From: an uncultured Prevotella sp.
GTDB taxonomy: Bacteria > Bacteroidota > Bacteroidia > Bacteroidales > Bacteroidaceae
Assembly (NCBI GenBank): GCA_900550035.1
Contig: URQS01000055.1
Location: 1-21,613, forward strand
Length of the DNA: 21,613 nt
Direction of reading: 5' to 3'
Position 1 is the first letter of the stretch. Every line of letters begins with the position of its first letter. This document shows positions 13,756-20,915 of this stretch, in pieces. A program made the position numbers and the translations under genes. Below the pieces are notes generated by a model. The model was not told where the DNA came from, made no database searches, and saw nothing but the letters and a program-made list of their open reading frames with translations.

Positions 13756-14805
13756 ATGGCACAAATGAATTTCGGTGGCGTTGTAGAGACTGTAGTCACC
13801 AGCAAAGAGTTTTCATTGGAAAAAGCACGTGAAGTTCTTAAAAACGAAACAATTGCCATTTTGGGATACGGTATTCAGGGACCTGGTCAGGCAGGTAACT
13901 TACGCGACAACGGATTTAATGTAATCGTTGGTCAGCGTCCAGGCAAGACTTACGATAAGGCTGTGGCCGATGGTTGGGTGCCTGGCAAGACTCTGTTCTC
14001 TGTAGAAGAGGCAGCCGAGAAGGGTACAATCATCTGCATGCTTCTTTCTGACGCTGGTCAGATTGCAGTATGGCCGAAAATCAAACAATATCTCACACCG
14101 GGCAAGACCCTTTACTATTCACACGGCTTCGCTATCAACTGGAACGACCGTACTGGCGTAGTTCCTCCTGCTGATGTCGACGTTATCATGGTGGCTCCTA
14201 AGGGCTCGGGCACTTCGCTCCGTACAATGTTCCTCGAAGGCCGTGGCTTGAACTGCTCTTATGCAGTATATCAGGACCACTCAGGCAAGGCAGAGGAGAA
14301 GACAATCGCCTTCGGTATCGGTATCGGTGCAGGCTATCTGTTCAAGACAACATTCCAGCGTGAGGCTACTTCAGACCTTACAGGTGAGCGTGGCTCGCTG
14401 ATGGGTGCCATCGAGGGACTGCTTGAGGCTCAGTATGAGGTTCTGCGCGAGCACGGACACTCACCTTCTGAGGCTTTCAACGAGACTGTTGAGGAGTTGA
14501 CACAGAGCCTTATGCCTCTCTTCGCCGAGAAGGGTATGGACTGGATGTATGCCAACTGCTCTACAACAGCTCAGCGTGGCGCCTTGGATTGGGCTCCTCG
14601 TTTCCGCGAGGCTATCAAGCCTGTTATGGAGTGGCTCTACCTCTCAGTCAAGACTGGTAACGAGGCTCAGATTTCAATCGATTCTAACTCTAAGCCAGAC
14701 TATCGTGAGAAACTCAACGCCGAACTTAAGGCTATGCACGACATGGAGATGTGGCGCGCTGCCGAGACAGTTCGAGAGCTTCGTCCTGAGAACGAGGCTA
14801 AGTAA
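13756..14805 (+). CDS. ilvC: Ketol-acid reductoisomerase
   Basis: A 349-residue enzyme converting acetolactate or acetohydroxybutyrate to 2,3-dihydroxy acids with NADPH and Mg2+. The NADPH-binding motif is 'GYGIQGPGQAGN' with 'GQRPGKTYD' in the cofactor loop. 'MVAPKGSG' carries the conserved Lys. Metal ligands lie in 'ATSDLTGERGSLMGAIEGLLEAQYE'. The 'GPGQA' form and N-terminal extension resemble the eukaryotic or Bacteroidota branch more than the short bacterial class I. An in-frame TTG 24 nt upstream (13732) is not the start: it falls within a leader hairpin, and MAQMNFGG is the expected N-terminus. It completes the pathway with ilvDBN but is cut off from them by the minus-strand GH84 gene. 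Confidence 0.95.
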   Translation: MAQMNFGGVVETVVTSKEFSLEKAREVLKNETIAILGYGIQGPGQAGNLRDNGFNVIVGQRPGKTYDKAVADGWVPGKTLFSVEEAAEKGTIICMLLSDAGQIAVWPKIKQYLTPGKTLYYSHGFAINWNDRTGVVPPADVDVIMVAPKGSGTSLRTMFLEGRGLNCSYAVYQDHSGKAEEKTIAFGIGIGAGYLFKTTFQREATSDLTGERGSLMGAIEGLLEAQYEVLREHGHSPSEAFNETVEELTQSLMPLFAEKGMDWMYANCSTTAQRGALDWAPRFREAIKPVMEWLYLSVKTGNEAQISIDSNSKPDYREKLNAELKAMHDMEMWRAAETVRELRPENEAK

Positions 14806-14860
14806 AGCGTGACTTAGACATAAAACATAAGGATTTATTAGATCATATTTGATAGATTTT

Positions 14861-14905
14861 GTAGAGGTCGGCTGGGGGCGCCCAGTTTAGGCCTCTACTT
14901 TTTTT
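14861..14905 (+). terminator. Intrinsic terminator of ilvC
   Basis: GTAGAGG (14861-14867) pairs with CCTCTAC (14892-14898). An inner helix comes from CTGGG and CCCAG, and a seven-T run follows (14899-14905). It is 55 nt after the ilvC stop. Confidence 0.85.
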
Positions 14906-14921
14906 GTATTCATATTTTTAT

Positions 14922-14952
14922 TTTGTAGTCAGAATTATATTTTGTAACTTTA
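14922..14952 (+). promoter_or_regulatory. Putative promoter of the mgtC-like gene
   Basis: TTTG at 14922-14925, 19-nt spacer, TAACTTTA at 14945-14952 (last base differs from consensus). It sits just after the ilvC terminator and 57 nt before the ATG. Confidence 0.5.
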
Positions 14953-15009
14953 CATCCGCCAACAGGTACAAAGGGCTTTATCTTTGATTACATTAAAACA
15001 ACAGTCATT

Positions 15010-15669
15010 ATGGATGCAAACTATATTGAAATCACAATACGTCTTTCGTTGGCTCTTCTGCTGGGAGGTGCCATAGGCATTGAGCGTGAATACAGAGCCA
15101 AGGAGGCTGGTTTTCGCACTCATTTTCTTGTTGCCTTGGGCAGCGCACTCTTCTGCCTTGTGTCGCAGTTTGGTTTTGGTATAGACCTGAAAGACTCGTC
15201 GCGCGTGGCGGCACAGGTGGTTTCGGGCATCGGATTTCTTGGTGCCGGCACTATCATATTCCAGAAGAATGTGGTGCGTGGATTGACGACAGCTGCCGGA
15301 CTTTGGGTTACGGCTGCTATTGGTCTGGCTTGCGGAACGGGTATGTATGTTGCTGCATCTATTGCTACGTTTATGGTTCTGCTCGGCCTTGAGGTGCTCA
15401 ACGCCTTGATTCCACCGTTGAATACGTCGACAGTAGAGCTGTCGTTCAAGGCTCCGTCGAAGGAGAGCGTGCGCCAGCTTATAGAGAAGCTGAAGCATGA
15501 GGGCATGGAGATACAGTTGTATGAACTGAAGGACAGCTTCACATCGCAAGGCGAGGTATTCGAAGCCGACATACAGCTGAAGGTGAAGCGTGGCGAGAGC
15601 GACTGTCTGCGGATAATCGACTATATGGAGGATTTCTCAGATGTCACGATAGTTACAACCGAGGGCTAA
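15010..15669 (+). CDS. MgtC/SapB-family inner-membrane protein
   Basis: A 219-residue protein. The N-terminal half (about 5-132) is membrane-embedded with about five hydrophobic segments (near 8-24, 37-53, 65-83, 92-108 and 114-132). It carries MgtC-family motifs 'GIEREYRAKEAGFRTH', 'VSGIGFLGAGTI' and 'VRGLTTAAGLWVTAAIG'. The C-terminal part (about 140-219) is soluble and cytoplasmic, of ACT-like size. MgtC proteins are linked to growth at low Mg2+ and to inhibition of ATP synthase in Salmonella, but most family members have no defined role. A tyrosine phosphatase gene follows 48 nt downstream and may be co-transcribed. Confidence 0.9.
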   Translation: MDANYIEITIRLSLALLLGGAIGIEREYRAKEAGFRTHFLVALGSALFCLVSQFGFGIDLKDSSRVAAQVVSGIGFLGAGTIIFQKNVVRGLTTAAGLWVTAAIGLACGTGMYVAASIATFMVLLGLEVLNALIPPLNTSTVELSFKAPSKESVRQLIEKLKHEGMEIQLYELKDSFTSQGEVFEADIQLKVKRGESDCLRIIDYMEDFSDVTIVTTEG

Positions 15670-15717
15670 TGTTGGGTGCTTACAAAATAATAATAAAAAC
15701 TATATATTTTTTGAACA

Positions 15718-16212
15718 ATGAAAACAAGTGATAAAACCCTACACCGTCTTCTGTTTATATGTCTTGGTAATATATGCCGTTCGCCGGCTGCTGAGGGCGT
15801 GATGCGTGCCAAGGTGCATGCAGCCCATAAGGATGATGAATTCGTGATAGACTCGGCAGGTATTGGCGACTGGCATGTAGGACAATTGCCCGACCGCCGT
15901 ATGCGCGAACGTGGAGCATTGAGAGGCTACCGCTTCGACAGCCATGCCCGACAGATACTCCAGTCGGACTTTGACGATTTCGACCTGCTGCTTGTCATGG
16001 ACAGCGACAACTATCGCATAGTTACCGCTAAGGCTCCTACGGAAGAGGCACGCCAAAAGGTGCGCATGCTTACCGATTATCTGCCAGAGGGAAGCAAGGC
16101 AACTGTTGTGCCCGACCCTTATTATGGCGACCTTTCGGACTTTGATTATGCTCTCGACCTTATAGAGGAGGCTTGCGACGGACTTCTGTATTCGTTTATC
16201 GAAGACAAATAG
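15718..16212 (+). CDS. Low-molecular-weight protein-tyrosine phosphatase
   Basis: A 164-residue cytoplasmic phosphatase. The P-loop 'CLGNICRS' (15-22) has nucleophile Cys15 and Arg21 in the CX5RS pattern. The general acid is Asp133 in 'DPYYG'. The length is normal for the family. Likely substrates are phosphotyrosine proteins such as BY-kinase targets in capsule export, but no kinase or capsule gene is visible here. ATG 15718 gives about 14 residues before Cys15, a little longer than usual; no better in-frame start is evident before the P-loop. Confidence 0.93.
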   Translation: MKTSDKTLHRLLFICLGNICRSPAAEGVMRAKVHAAHKDDEFVIDSAGIGDWHVGQLPDRRMRERGALRGYRFDSHARQILQSDFDDFDLLLVMDSDNYRIVTAKAPTEEARQKVRMLTDYLPEGSKATVVPDPYYGDLSDFDYALDLIEEACDGLLYSFIEDK

Positions 16213-16223
16213 AACAATAAAAC

Positions 16224-16274
16224 AAAAAAACAACATTGTTTCACTTCGTTATAGTGTTACAATGTTGTTTTTGT
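16224..16274. terminator. Bidirectional terminator between phosphatase (+) and fur-family gene (-)
   Basis: AACAACATTGT-type arm (to 16239) pairs with ACAATGTTGTT (from 16259). It is flanked by A-rich and T-rich runs so that a U tract forms on either strand. An inner CACT/AGTG helix sits in the loop. The right arm overlaps the stop codon of the minus-strand Fur-family gene (16257-16259). Confidence 0.8.
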
Positions 16275-16694
16275 TTTTTTAGCTTTACAATTAGGACATT
16301 CGCCCTTGATGACGAACGAGGCTGAATGTTGGCAGAAGCCAGGGGGCAGAGAGAACACAGGAACCGGTACATTCTCCATACAGAACGACCGTCCGCACAC
16401 TTCGCAGTAGAAGTGTACGTGGTTGTCGTGATGATGGCATTCGCCTTGTTCGTTGCACAATTCGTAGTTCATCACTCCGCGTCCGTCTTCGAAGGCGTGA
16501 ACCACGTCGTGCTTTAGGAATAATGTAAGTACACGGAAGATGCTCGACTTGTCCATCGAGAGAAGGAGTGTCTCCATGTCTTTCAGACTTTGGGGACACC
16601 CCTGGCGGGCAAGGGCATCGTACACCAGAATGCGGTTGGCTGTTGGTCGTATGCCCTTGCTTGCTAATCGTTCGGTAATTTCCTGACCGTTCAT
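16257..16694 (-). CDS. Fur-family transcriptional regulator
   Basis: A 145-residue metal-dependent repressor. The N-terminal winged helix (about 1-80) has 'GIRPTANRILVYDAL' and 'SSIFRVLTLFLKHDVV', the family's recognition-helix region. The C-terminal domain has 'CHHHDNHVHFYCEVCGR', the His-rich regulatory metal site, and two CxxC pairs (CEVC and CPNC) for structural zinc. Fur, Zur and PerR cannot be separated from sequence alone; the extra upstream Cys-His cluster hints at zinc. It is the last gene of the minus-strand operon, 4 nt after a small secreted protein gene. No target operator was identified in the window. Confidence 0.88.
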   Translation of the reverse strand: MNGQEITERLASKGIRPTANRILVYDALARQGCPQSLKDMETLLLSMDKSSIFRVLTLFLKHDVVHAFEDGRGVMNYELCNEQGECHHHDNHVHFYCEVCGRSFCMENVPVPVFSLPPGFCQHSASFVIKGECPNCKAKKTKTTL

Positions 16695-16698
16695 TTTT

Positions 16699-17169
16699 TT
16701 ACTTTGTTACAGCCTCAAGAGCTTTCACCCAGTTGGTGTCGAGTGAGAACTGTGTGATGAACTTCTCGTTGTCGACATAGCTGTATATTACCTCCTTGTC
16801 GACATCGTTGAACAATGAGTTGTTGATAGTAGCCGTGCGGAACTTAGCCTTCAGCAGCTCCTTGTCCTTTGCTTTGGTGGTTTGGCTGAGGCGTTTTACA
16901 AACAGGTTGACAAAGTCAATCATAGCGTTGGTCTGTTCGCCCAGATTGTACTCGGTGAATGTGCTGTCCTGGCTGCCTTTATCAATGAGATAGAAGATGG
17001 CATCGTACTTGAAGCAGGCTATCTTGCGCTCGTTCAGATTCTTGGTTGTGTCGTTGGCAAGTGTTTCGGCCTGTTTCTCAAGACGCTTAACCTCCTTCAG
17101 TATCTCTTGTGCCGAAGCATTTGCTATGGTGGCACATATCATGGCGAGTATCAATATGATTCTTTTCAT
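16699..17169 (-). CDS. Small secreted protein of unknown function
   Basis: A 156-residue protein that I do not recognise. It has a clean signal peptide (MKRIILILAMICATIANASA, cleavage before QE at 21). The mature part, about 136 residues, is mostly helical and rich in charged residues, with 'EILKEVKRLEKQAETLAND' suggesting an amphipathic or coiled-coil helix. There is no lipobox cysteine, so it is probably soluble in the periplasm. The genes are tight: 17 nt after the ABC ATPase and 4 nt before the Fur-family regulator, so expression is coupled to both. Confidence 0.75.
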   Translation of the reverse strand: MKRIILILAMICATIANASAQEILKEVKRLEKQAETLANDTTKNLNERKIACFKYDAIFYLIDKGSQDSTFTEYNLGEQTNAMIDFVNLFVKRLSQTTKAKDKELLKAKFRTATINNSLFNDVDKEVIYSYVDNEKFITQFSLDTNWVKALEAVTK

Positions 17170-17186
17170 ACGTGTAATATTCGTTT

Positions 17187-18674
17187 TTATTTGTTTTTAT
17201 AAAGTATCTTCTTGTGGTTGATGCACGCAGGCAGTTCGTCCTCGTAGTGGGTCACCATGATAAGAGTCTTGCCCTTGCGCTGGCAGAAAGCCTCAATCAC
17301 CTGCTTCACGTGTCGGCTGTTGGGTTCGTCGAGACCGTGCAATGGTTCGTCGAGAATCAGCAGTTCGGGATCCTTCACCATGGCTCTTGCCAGCAACACC
17401 AGTCGCTGTTCGCCACTCGAGAGCTTCAGGAAACTCTTGTCGGCAAGCTGCTCTATTCCGAAAATGCTCATCCATTTGAGGCATGTTTCGTGGTTTTGCG
17501 GGTCGGGTTTTACGTACAGGCTCACGGCGTTGCTGAATCCGCTTGCCACGATGCGTTCTACGGTCACGTTGCTGCGGAAGGCGCGGTGCATTTCGGGCGA
17601 AACGTAGCCTATGTGCTTCTTGATGTCCCAGATGCTTTCGCCGCTACCTCGTGTCTTGTCGAAGAGGGTGATGTCGCAAGCGTAGCTTTGTGGGTTGTCG
17701 GCACATACAAGGCTCAGCAGCGTAGACTTTCCGCTGCCGTTGCGTCCGGTCAGCGCCCAATATTCGCCGTTCATCACCTGCCAGTCGAGGTCTTTCAGAA
17801 TGGTTCGCTCGCCGTAGCGTATGCTCACCTTGTGCATGTCTACTACGCGCTGTGCATTGTATTCCTCCTTCTTGTATGCCATCTGTTCAATCATCTGGTG
17901 CCAGTTGTCGGGTATGTTGGCAGGAGTGTTGTCGGGCTGTTGCTGAGCCATATACTCGCTGCGAGTCATCTTGTGCCCTACAGTCATATTGCTCACCTCA
18001 ACTACGTGCGACACAAACTCCGGGATGTCCTTGGTGCGGTTCACCACAAGCATTATCTGTATGCCGTGCTCGGTCGACAGAATCTGCAGCAGATTGGTGA
18101 GCTGCTCGCGTGCCTCCTTGTCGAGTCCGATGTAAGGATTGTCGATGATGAGCAGTCGGGGCTGCGAGAATATTGACGATGCGATGACCAGCTTGCGCAG
18201 TTCGCCGCTCGACAGCAGTATGACGTACTTGTCGAGCATAGTCTGAAGTCCGAACAGCTCGTATATGTGCTGCTGCAAGCAGCGGCGCTCTTCGGTGTCG
18301 TCGCAGGCTGCCTGGTATGCCGCTTCGAGTCGTGAGCCTACGGTAGCCGTTTCGGGATCAATCTCAGTCTGATTCCATCGCTGCTGCAGATAATACGTAG
18401 AGTCGTTGTCGCCTCCGTAAGTATCCTTGAAGCAGACATATTTGATATTGTCTGAAATGTACTCCTTGATCGACGGCGCGAAGTCGTACTTGATGCTGTC
18501 GCCCAGCAACGGATGTTTGCCCGTGATGATGTCGACGAACATTGACTTGCCGCCTCCGTTGGGTCCGGCTATTGCTATGTTCTCACCATCGAGAAGCTCG
18601 AAGTTTACTGGTTGAGCCATGCGCCATTCGGGCATGCGTGTCACTCCATCCTTAATGTCAATTATCCTTTGCAT
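17187..18674 (-). CDS. Tandem ABC ATPase (ModF-like), with a degenerate first domain
   Basis: A 495-residue protein with two ABC ATPase domains and no membrane segments. NBD1: Walker A 'GPNGGGKS' (37-44), signature LSSGE (154-158), Walker B 'LLIIDNP'. The catalytic Glu position is Asn179, and the H-loop position is Asn212 ('VVNRTKDIP'). NBD2: 'GRNGSGKS' (310-317), LSSGE (418-422), 'LLILDEP' with Glu443, and H-loop His476, all canonical. One composite ATP site is thus probably non-hydrolytic. Architecture resembles E. coli ModF/PhrA-type proteins of uncertain role. There is no permease nearby, which argues against a classic importer. Its start overlaps the ruvC stop by 13 nt, suggesting translational coupling. 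Confidence 0.88.
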   Translation of the reverse strand: MQRIIDIKDGVTRMPEWRMAQPVNFELLDGENIAIAGPNGGGKSMFVDIITGKHPLLGDSIKYDFAPSIKEYISDNIKYVCFKDTYGGDNDSTYYLQQRWNQTEIDPETATVGSRLEAAYQAACDDTEERRCLQQHIYELFGLQTMLDKYVILLSSGELRKLVIASSIFSQPRLLIIDNPYIGLDKEAREQLTNLLQILSTEHGIQIMLVVNRTKDIPEFVSHVVEVSNMTVGHKMTRSEYMAQQQPDNTPANIPDNWHQMIEQMAYKKEEYNAQRVVDMHKVSIRYGERTILKDLDWQVMNGEYWALTGRNGSGKSTLLSLVCADNPQSYACDITLFDKTRGSGESIWDIKKHIGYVSPEMHRAFRSNVTVERIVASGFSNAVSLYVKPDPQNHETCLKWMSIFGIEQLADKSFLKLSSGEQRLVLLARAMVKDPELLILDEPLHGLDEPNSRHVKQVIEAFCQRKGKTLIMVTHYEDELPACINHKKILYKNK

Positions 18675-19225
18675 AGTCTATCCTGATTCTTGTTGATAAA
18701 ATCTTTCCACCCGTTGTAGTGTGTGTCGGTCACGGGGCGTCCCTGCTGCATGAAGTGGCAGTAGGCCACGCCCAGAGCATCGGTGGCATCCATAAGCTTT
18801 GGCATTTGGTCGGCGTTGAGCCGTAGCAGACGTTTGAGCATATCGGCCACCTGTTCCTTCGACGCCTGTCCCTGTCCGGTTATCGCCATCTTTATCTTCA
18901 TTGGAGCATATTCGTGAACAGGTACGCTGTGGCCTACGGCAGCTGCTATAGCCACGCCTTGCGAACGTCCGAGCTTGAGCATTGACTGTACGTTCTTGCC
19001 GAAGAAGGGGGCTTCGATAGCCATTTCGTCGGGCAGGAATTGGTCGATTATCTCCGTCACTCGGCTGTGTATCTTGCCCAGTCGCAGATAGGGGTCGGAG
19101 TCACGGCGCATGTCGATGACACCCATAGCCACCATTTCAGCCTTGTTGCCCGTAGCCCTCAGCACTCCATAGCCCATGACGTTAGTGCCGGGGTCGATGC
19201 CGAGTATTATCTTTTCTGTTTTCAA
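18662..19225 (-). CDS. ruvC: Holliday junction resolvase RuvC
   Basis: A 187-residue endonuclease that resolves Holliday junctions with RuvAB. The four catalytic acidic residues are visible: D11 in 'GIDPGTNVMGYG', E71 in 'AIEAPFFGKN', and D146 and D149 in 'DATDALGVAYCH', at the spacing of E. coli D7, E66, D138 and D141. 'MLKLGRSQGVAIAAA' is the family's central helix. It begins 11 nt after the metallo-hydrolase gene and its 3' end overlaps the ABC ATPase gene. No ruvA or ruvB is present here. Confidence 0.95.
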   Translation of the reverse strand: MKTEKIILGIDPGTNVMGYGVLRATGNKAEMVAMGVIDMRRDSDPYLRLGKIHSRVTEIIDQFLPDEMAIEAPFFGKNVQSMLKLGRSQGVAIAAAVGHSVPVHEYAPMKIKMAITGQGQASKEQVADMLKRLLRLNADQMPKLMDATDALGVAYCHFMQQGRPVTDTHYNGWKDFINKNQDRLCKG

Positions 19226-19236
19226 ATCCTTATTTC

Positions 19237-19878
19237 TTATCTGTCCAGATAGGGGTTGTGTGCCAACTCATATCCCATAGTAGTCTGCTGTCCATGTCCG
19301 GGCAGCAGAGTGATGTCATCGGGGAACTGCACAAACATGCGCAGGCTCTGAATAATCATGAGCATGCTTCCGCCTTCGAAGTCGGTACGGCCTATAGAGC
19401 CGCGGAACAGGGTGTCGCCGGTGAATGCCACCTTCTCGTCCTTGATGTAGAGCACCACGCTACCCATAGAGTGTCCCGGAGTCTCGATGACCTCTATCTC
19501 GTGAGTGCCGAACTTGATGATGTCGCCAGCCTTGAATGTCTTGATCTCAGTCACGATAGGCTCGTCGAGAGTCATTCCGAAGTAGGTAGCCTGCTTGTCG
19601 GCAGCCAGCACATAGCTCTCGTCCGAACTGTCAATCTCGAGCGGCAGTCCGTAAGTCTTTGTGATGAAAGCGTCGCCAAAGTTGTGGTCGAGATGTCCGT
19701 GAGTGGCAATGAGGTGAACAGGCTTCAGCCCGTTAGTCTTGATGTATTTCTCGATAGCCAGTTTCTCAGCCTCATAGTAGGCGCCGCAGTCGATGATGAC
19801 ACACTCCTTGGTGTCGTCGCTCACAACATAGCAGTTCTCCTGCAGCATGTTGCATGTGAAAGTCTCTATATTAAGCAT
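19237..19878 (-). CDS. Metallo-beta-lactamase-fold hydrolase (glyoxalase II-like)
   Basis: A 213-residue protein. 'THGHLDH' (59-65) gives metal ligands H60, H62, D64 and H65; further ligands are H136 ('TPGHSMGS'), D155 ('TGDTLFRGSIGRTD') and H195 ('LPGHGQQT'). Together these form a full binuclear site. Its length and the short C-terminus resemble YcbL-type hydrolases more than full-length glyoxalase II. The substrate is likely a thioester such as S-lactoylglutathione or an analogue; Bacteroidales generally lack glutathione, so the natural substrate is open. It lies between rsmG and ruvC in a compact operon. Confidence 0.9.
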   Translation of the reverse strand: MLNIETFTCNMLQENCYVVSDDTKECVIIDCGAYYEAEKLAIEKYIKTNGLKPVHLIATHGHLDHNFGDAFITKTYGLPLEIDSSDESYVLAADKQATYFGMTLDEPIVTEIKTFKAGDIIKFGTHEIEVIETPGHSMGSVVLYIKDEKVAFTGDTLFRGSIGRTDFEGGSMLMIIQSLRMFVQFPDDITLLPGHGQQTTMGYELAHNPYLDR

Positions 19879-19893
19879 TACAGTTTTCTTGTC

Positions 19894-19944
19894 TTTTTAC
19901 TTTTTTACCCTTTTACTTTTTTACCCTTTTACTTTTTTACTTTT
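19894..19944. repeat. Tandem 16-nt pyrimidine-rich repeat between rsmG and the hydrolase gene
   Basis: ACTTTTTTACCCTTTT occurs twice in perfect tandem (19899-19914, 19915-19930), followed by a partial third copy. On the minus (transcribed) strand it reads as a purine-rich AAAAGGGTAAAAAAGT tract, like that at 13439-13520. It fills most of the 65-nt spacer. Confidence 0.75.
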
Positions 19945-20567
19945 CAAAGCGGCAGGTAAATCAGATATTTCTCCTTAAACCATTCCTCGTCGAACATATC
20001 GTGTATTTCGGTGAGGCTCACAATCTTCTTGAACGGCTGAGTCTCGGCCTGCAGATTGCCGCCCTTCAGACAGATGAGACCGTTGGGCAGCGAGTTGTGC
20101 TGGTTCTTGTGCGAAATGTTCTTCTTTATAATCTTCACAAGGTCGGGTAGGGGCATCACGGCACGGCTCACCACGAAGTCGTACTGTGCCTTCTCCTCCT
20201 CGCCCGACAGCTGCTCAGCCACCACGTTCTTCAGTCCGATGGCCTGTGTCACTTCGTTGACCACGCGAATCTTCTTGCCTGTGCGGTCAATCATCTTAAA
20301 CTGGCACTCGGGAAACATTATTGCAAGAGGAATGCCAGGGAAGCCTCCGCCCGTGCCAAGGTCGAGAATGCGCGAGCCGTCGCGAAACTTTATCTCGTGG
20401 GCTATGGCAAGCGAGTGCAGCACATGGTGCTCGTAGAAGTTGTCCATGTCCTTACGCGAGATCACGTTTATCTTGCTGTTCCAGTCCTCGTACAGCTCCT
20501 TGAGCGCTGCGAACTGTGTGCGCTGCGCGTCGGTAAGGTTGGGGAAATATTTCAGTATCAAATCCAT
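19944..20567 (-). CDS. rsmG: 16S rRNA (guanine-527-N7)-methyltransferase RsmG
   Basis: A 207-residue SAM-dependent methyltransferase (GidB family). The SAM-binding motif is 'ILDLGTGGGFPGIPLAI'; 'SRAVMPL' is the second conserved segment. The open frame extends upstream to 20720, but those 51 residues are translated promoter and repeat DNA. The ATG at 20567 gives the normal family length and N-terminus (MDLILKYFPNLT) and lies downstream of a consensus promoter. It is the first gene of the six-gene minus-strand operon. Confidence 0.95.
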   Translation of the reverse strand: MDLILKYFPNLTDAQRTQFAALKELYEDWNSKINVISRKDMDNFYEHHVLHSLAIAHEIKFRDGSRILDLGTGGGFPGIPLAIMFPECQFKMIDRTGKKIRVVNEVTQAIGLKNVVAEQLSGEEEKAQYDFVVSRAVMPLPDLVKIIKKNISHKNQHNSLPNGLICLKGGNLQAETQPFKKIVSLTEIHDMFDEEWFKEKYLIYLPL

Positions 20568-20600
20568 ATCTTTATATATAATATTGTGTATAGTAAAGTG

Positions 20601-20631
20601 CAAAGTTAGTGCAAATCGAAGACAATACAAA
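20601..20631 (-). promoter_or_regulatory. Promoter of the rsmG operon
   Basis: On the minus strand TTTG (20628-20631), 19-nt spacer, TAACTTTG (20601-20608) form a full consensus, 33 nt upstream of the rsmG ATG. The whole promoter lies in one copy of a 31-nt direct repeat. Confidence 0.75.
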
Positions 20632-20707
20632 ATAAATGCATTTATTTTTATTGTTGAGGTGCAGCCTAACTTATTAAAAGTTAGTGCAAATCGAAGACAA
20701 TACAAAA
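20602..20707. repeat. Promoter-bearing 31-nt direct repeat with inverted repeats between
   Basis: Two identical 31-nt copies at 20602-20632 and 20677-20707, 75-nt period. Each spans AAAGTTAGTGCAAATCGAAG and its continuation to CAATACAAAA. Between them are a 16-bp palindrome AATAAATGCATTTATT (20631-20646) and a hairpin CTAACTT-ATTAA-AAGTTAG (20666-20684). The upstream copy has TAACTTTT instead of TAACTTTG at the -7 site. The rest of 20568-20915 holds a TTTCGC-AA-GCGAAA palindrome (20737-20750) and the large hairpin at 20840; no gene is seen. Confidence 0.8.
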
Positions 20708-20839
20708 AGAAATCAGCCATTTATAATATATTAAAGTTTCGCAAGCGAAAGCATTATAAGAAGTAAAGTGTTTTTTCGCGCCATACTCCTCAATAAAGAG
20801 GCAAGACATTTTTTGTCACGAATTTGGGTCATGGATTAT

Positions 20840-20889
20840 ACAAACAGTAGGAGGCTATGGCGTTCCCGCCGTAGCCTCCTACTGTTTGT
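20840..20889 (-). terminator. Long hairpin downstream of the starch-binding gene
   Basis: A 23-bp stem with one G-U pair: 20840-20862 with 20867-20889, loop TTCC. It begins 27 nt past the stop codon of the minus-strand starch-binding gene. No U tract follows on either strand, so it may act as an RNA 3'-end stabiliser or a factor-assisted terminator. Confidence 0.7.
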
Positions 20890-20915
20890 GCTTGTTAAAG
20901 CTATAGTATCACTCC

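Noticed and set aside
20568..20720. N-terminal extension of the rsmG reading frame to 20720
   Set aside because: These 51 codons are the 31-nt direct repeats, the promoter and AT-rich spacer. The ATG at 20567 gives normal family length.
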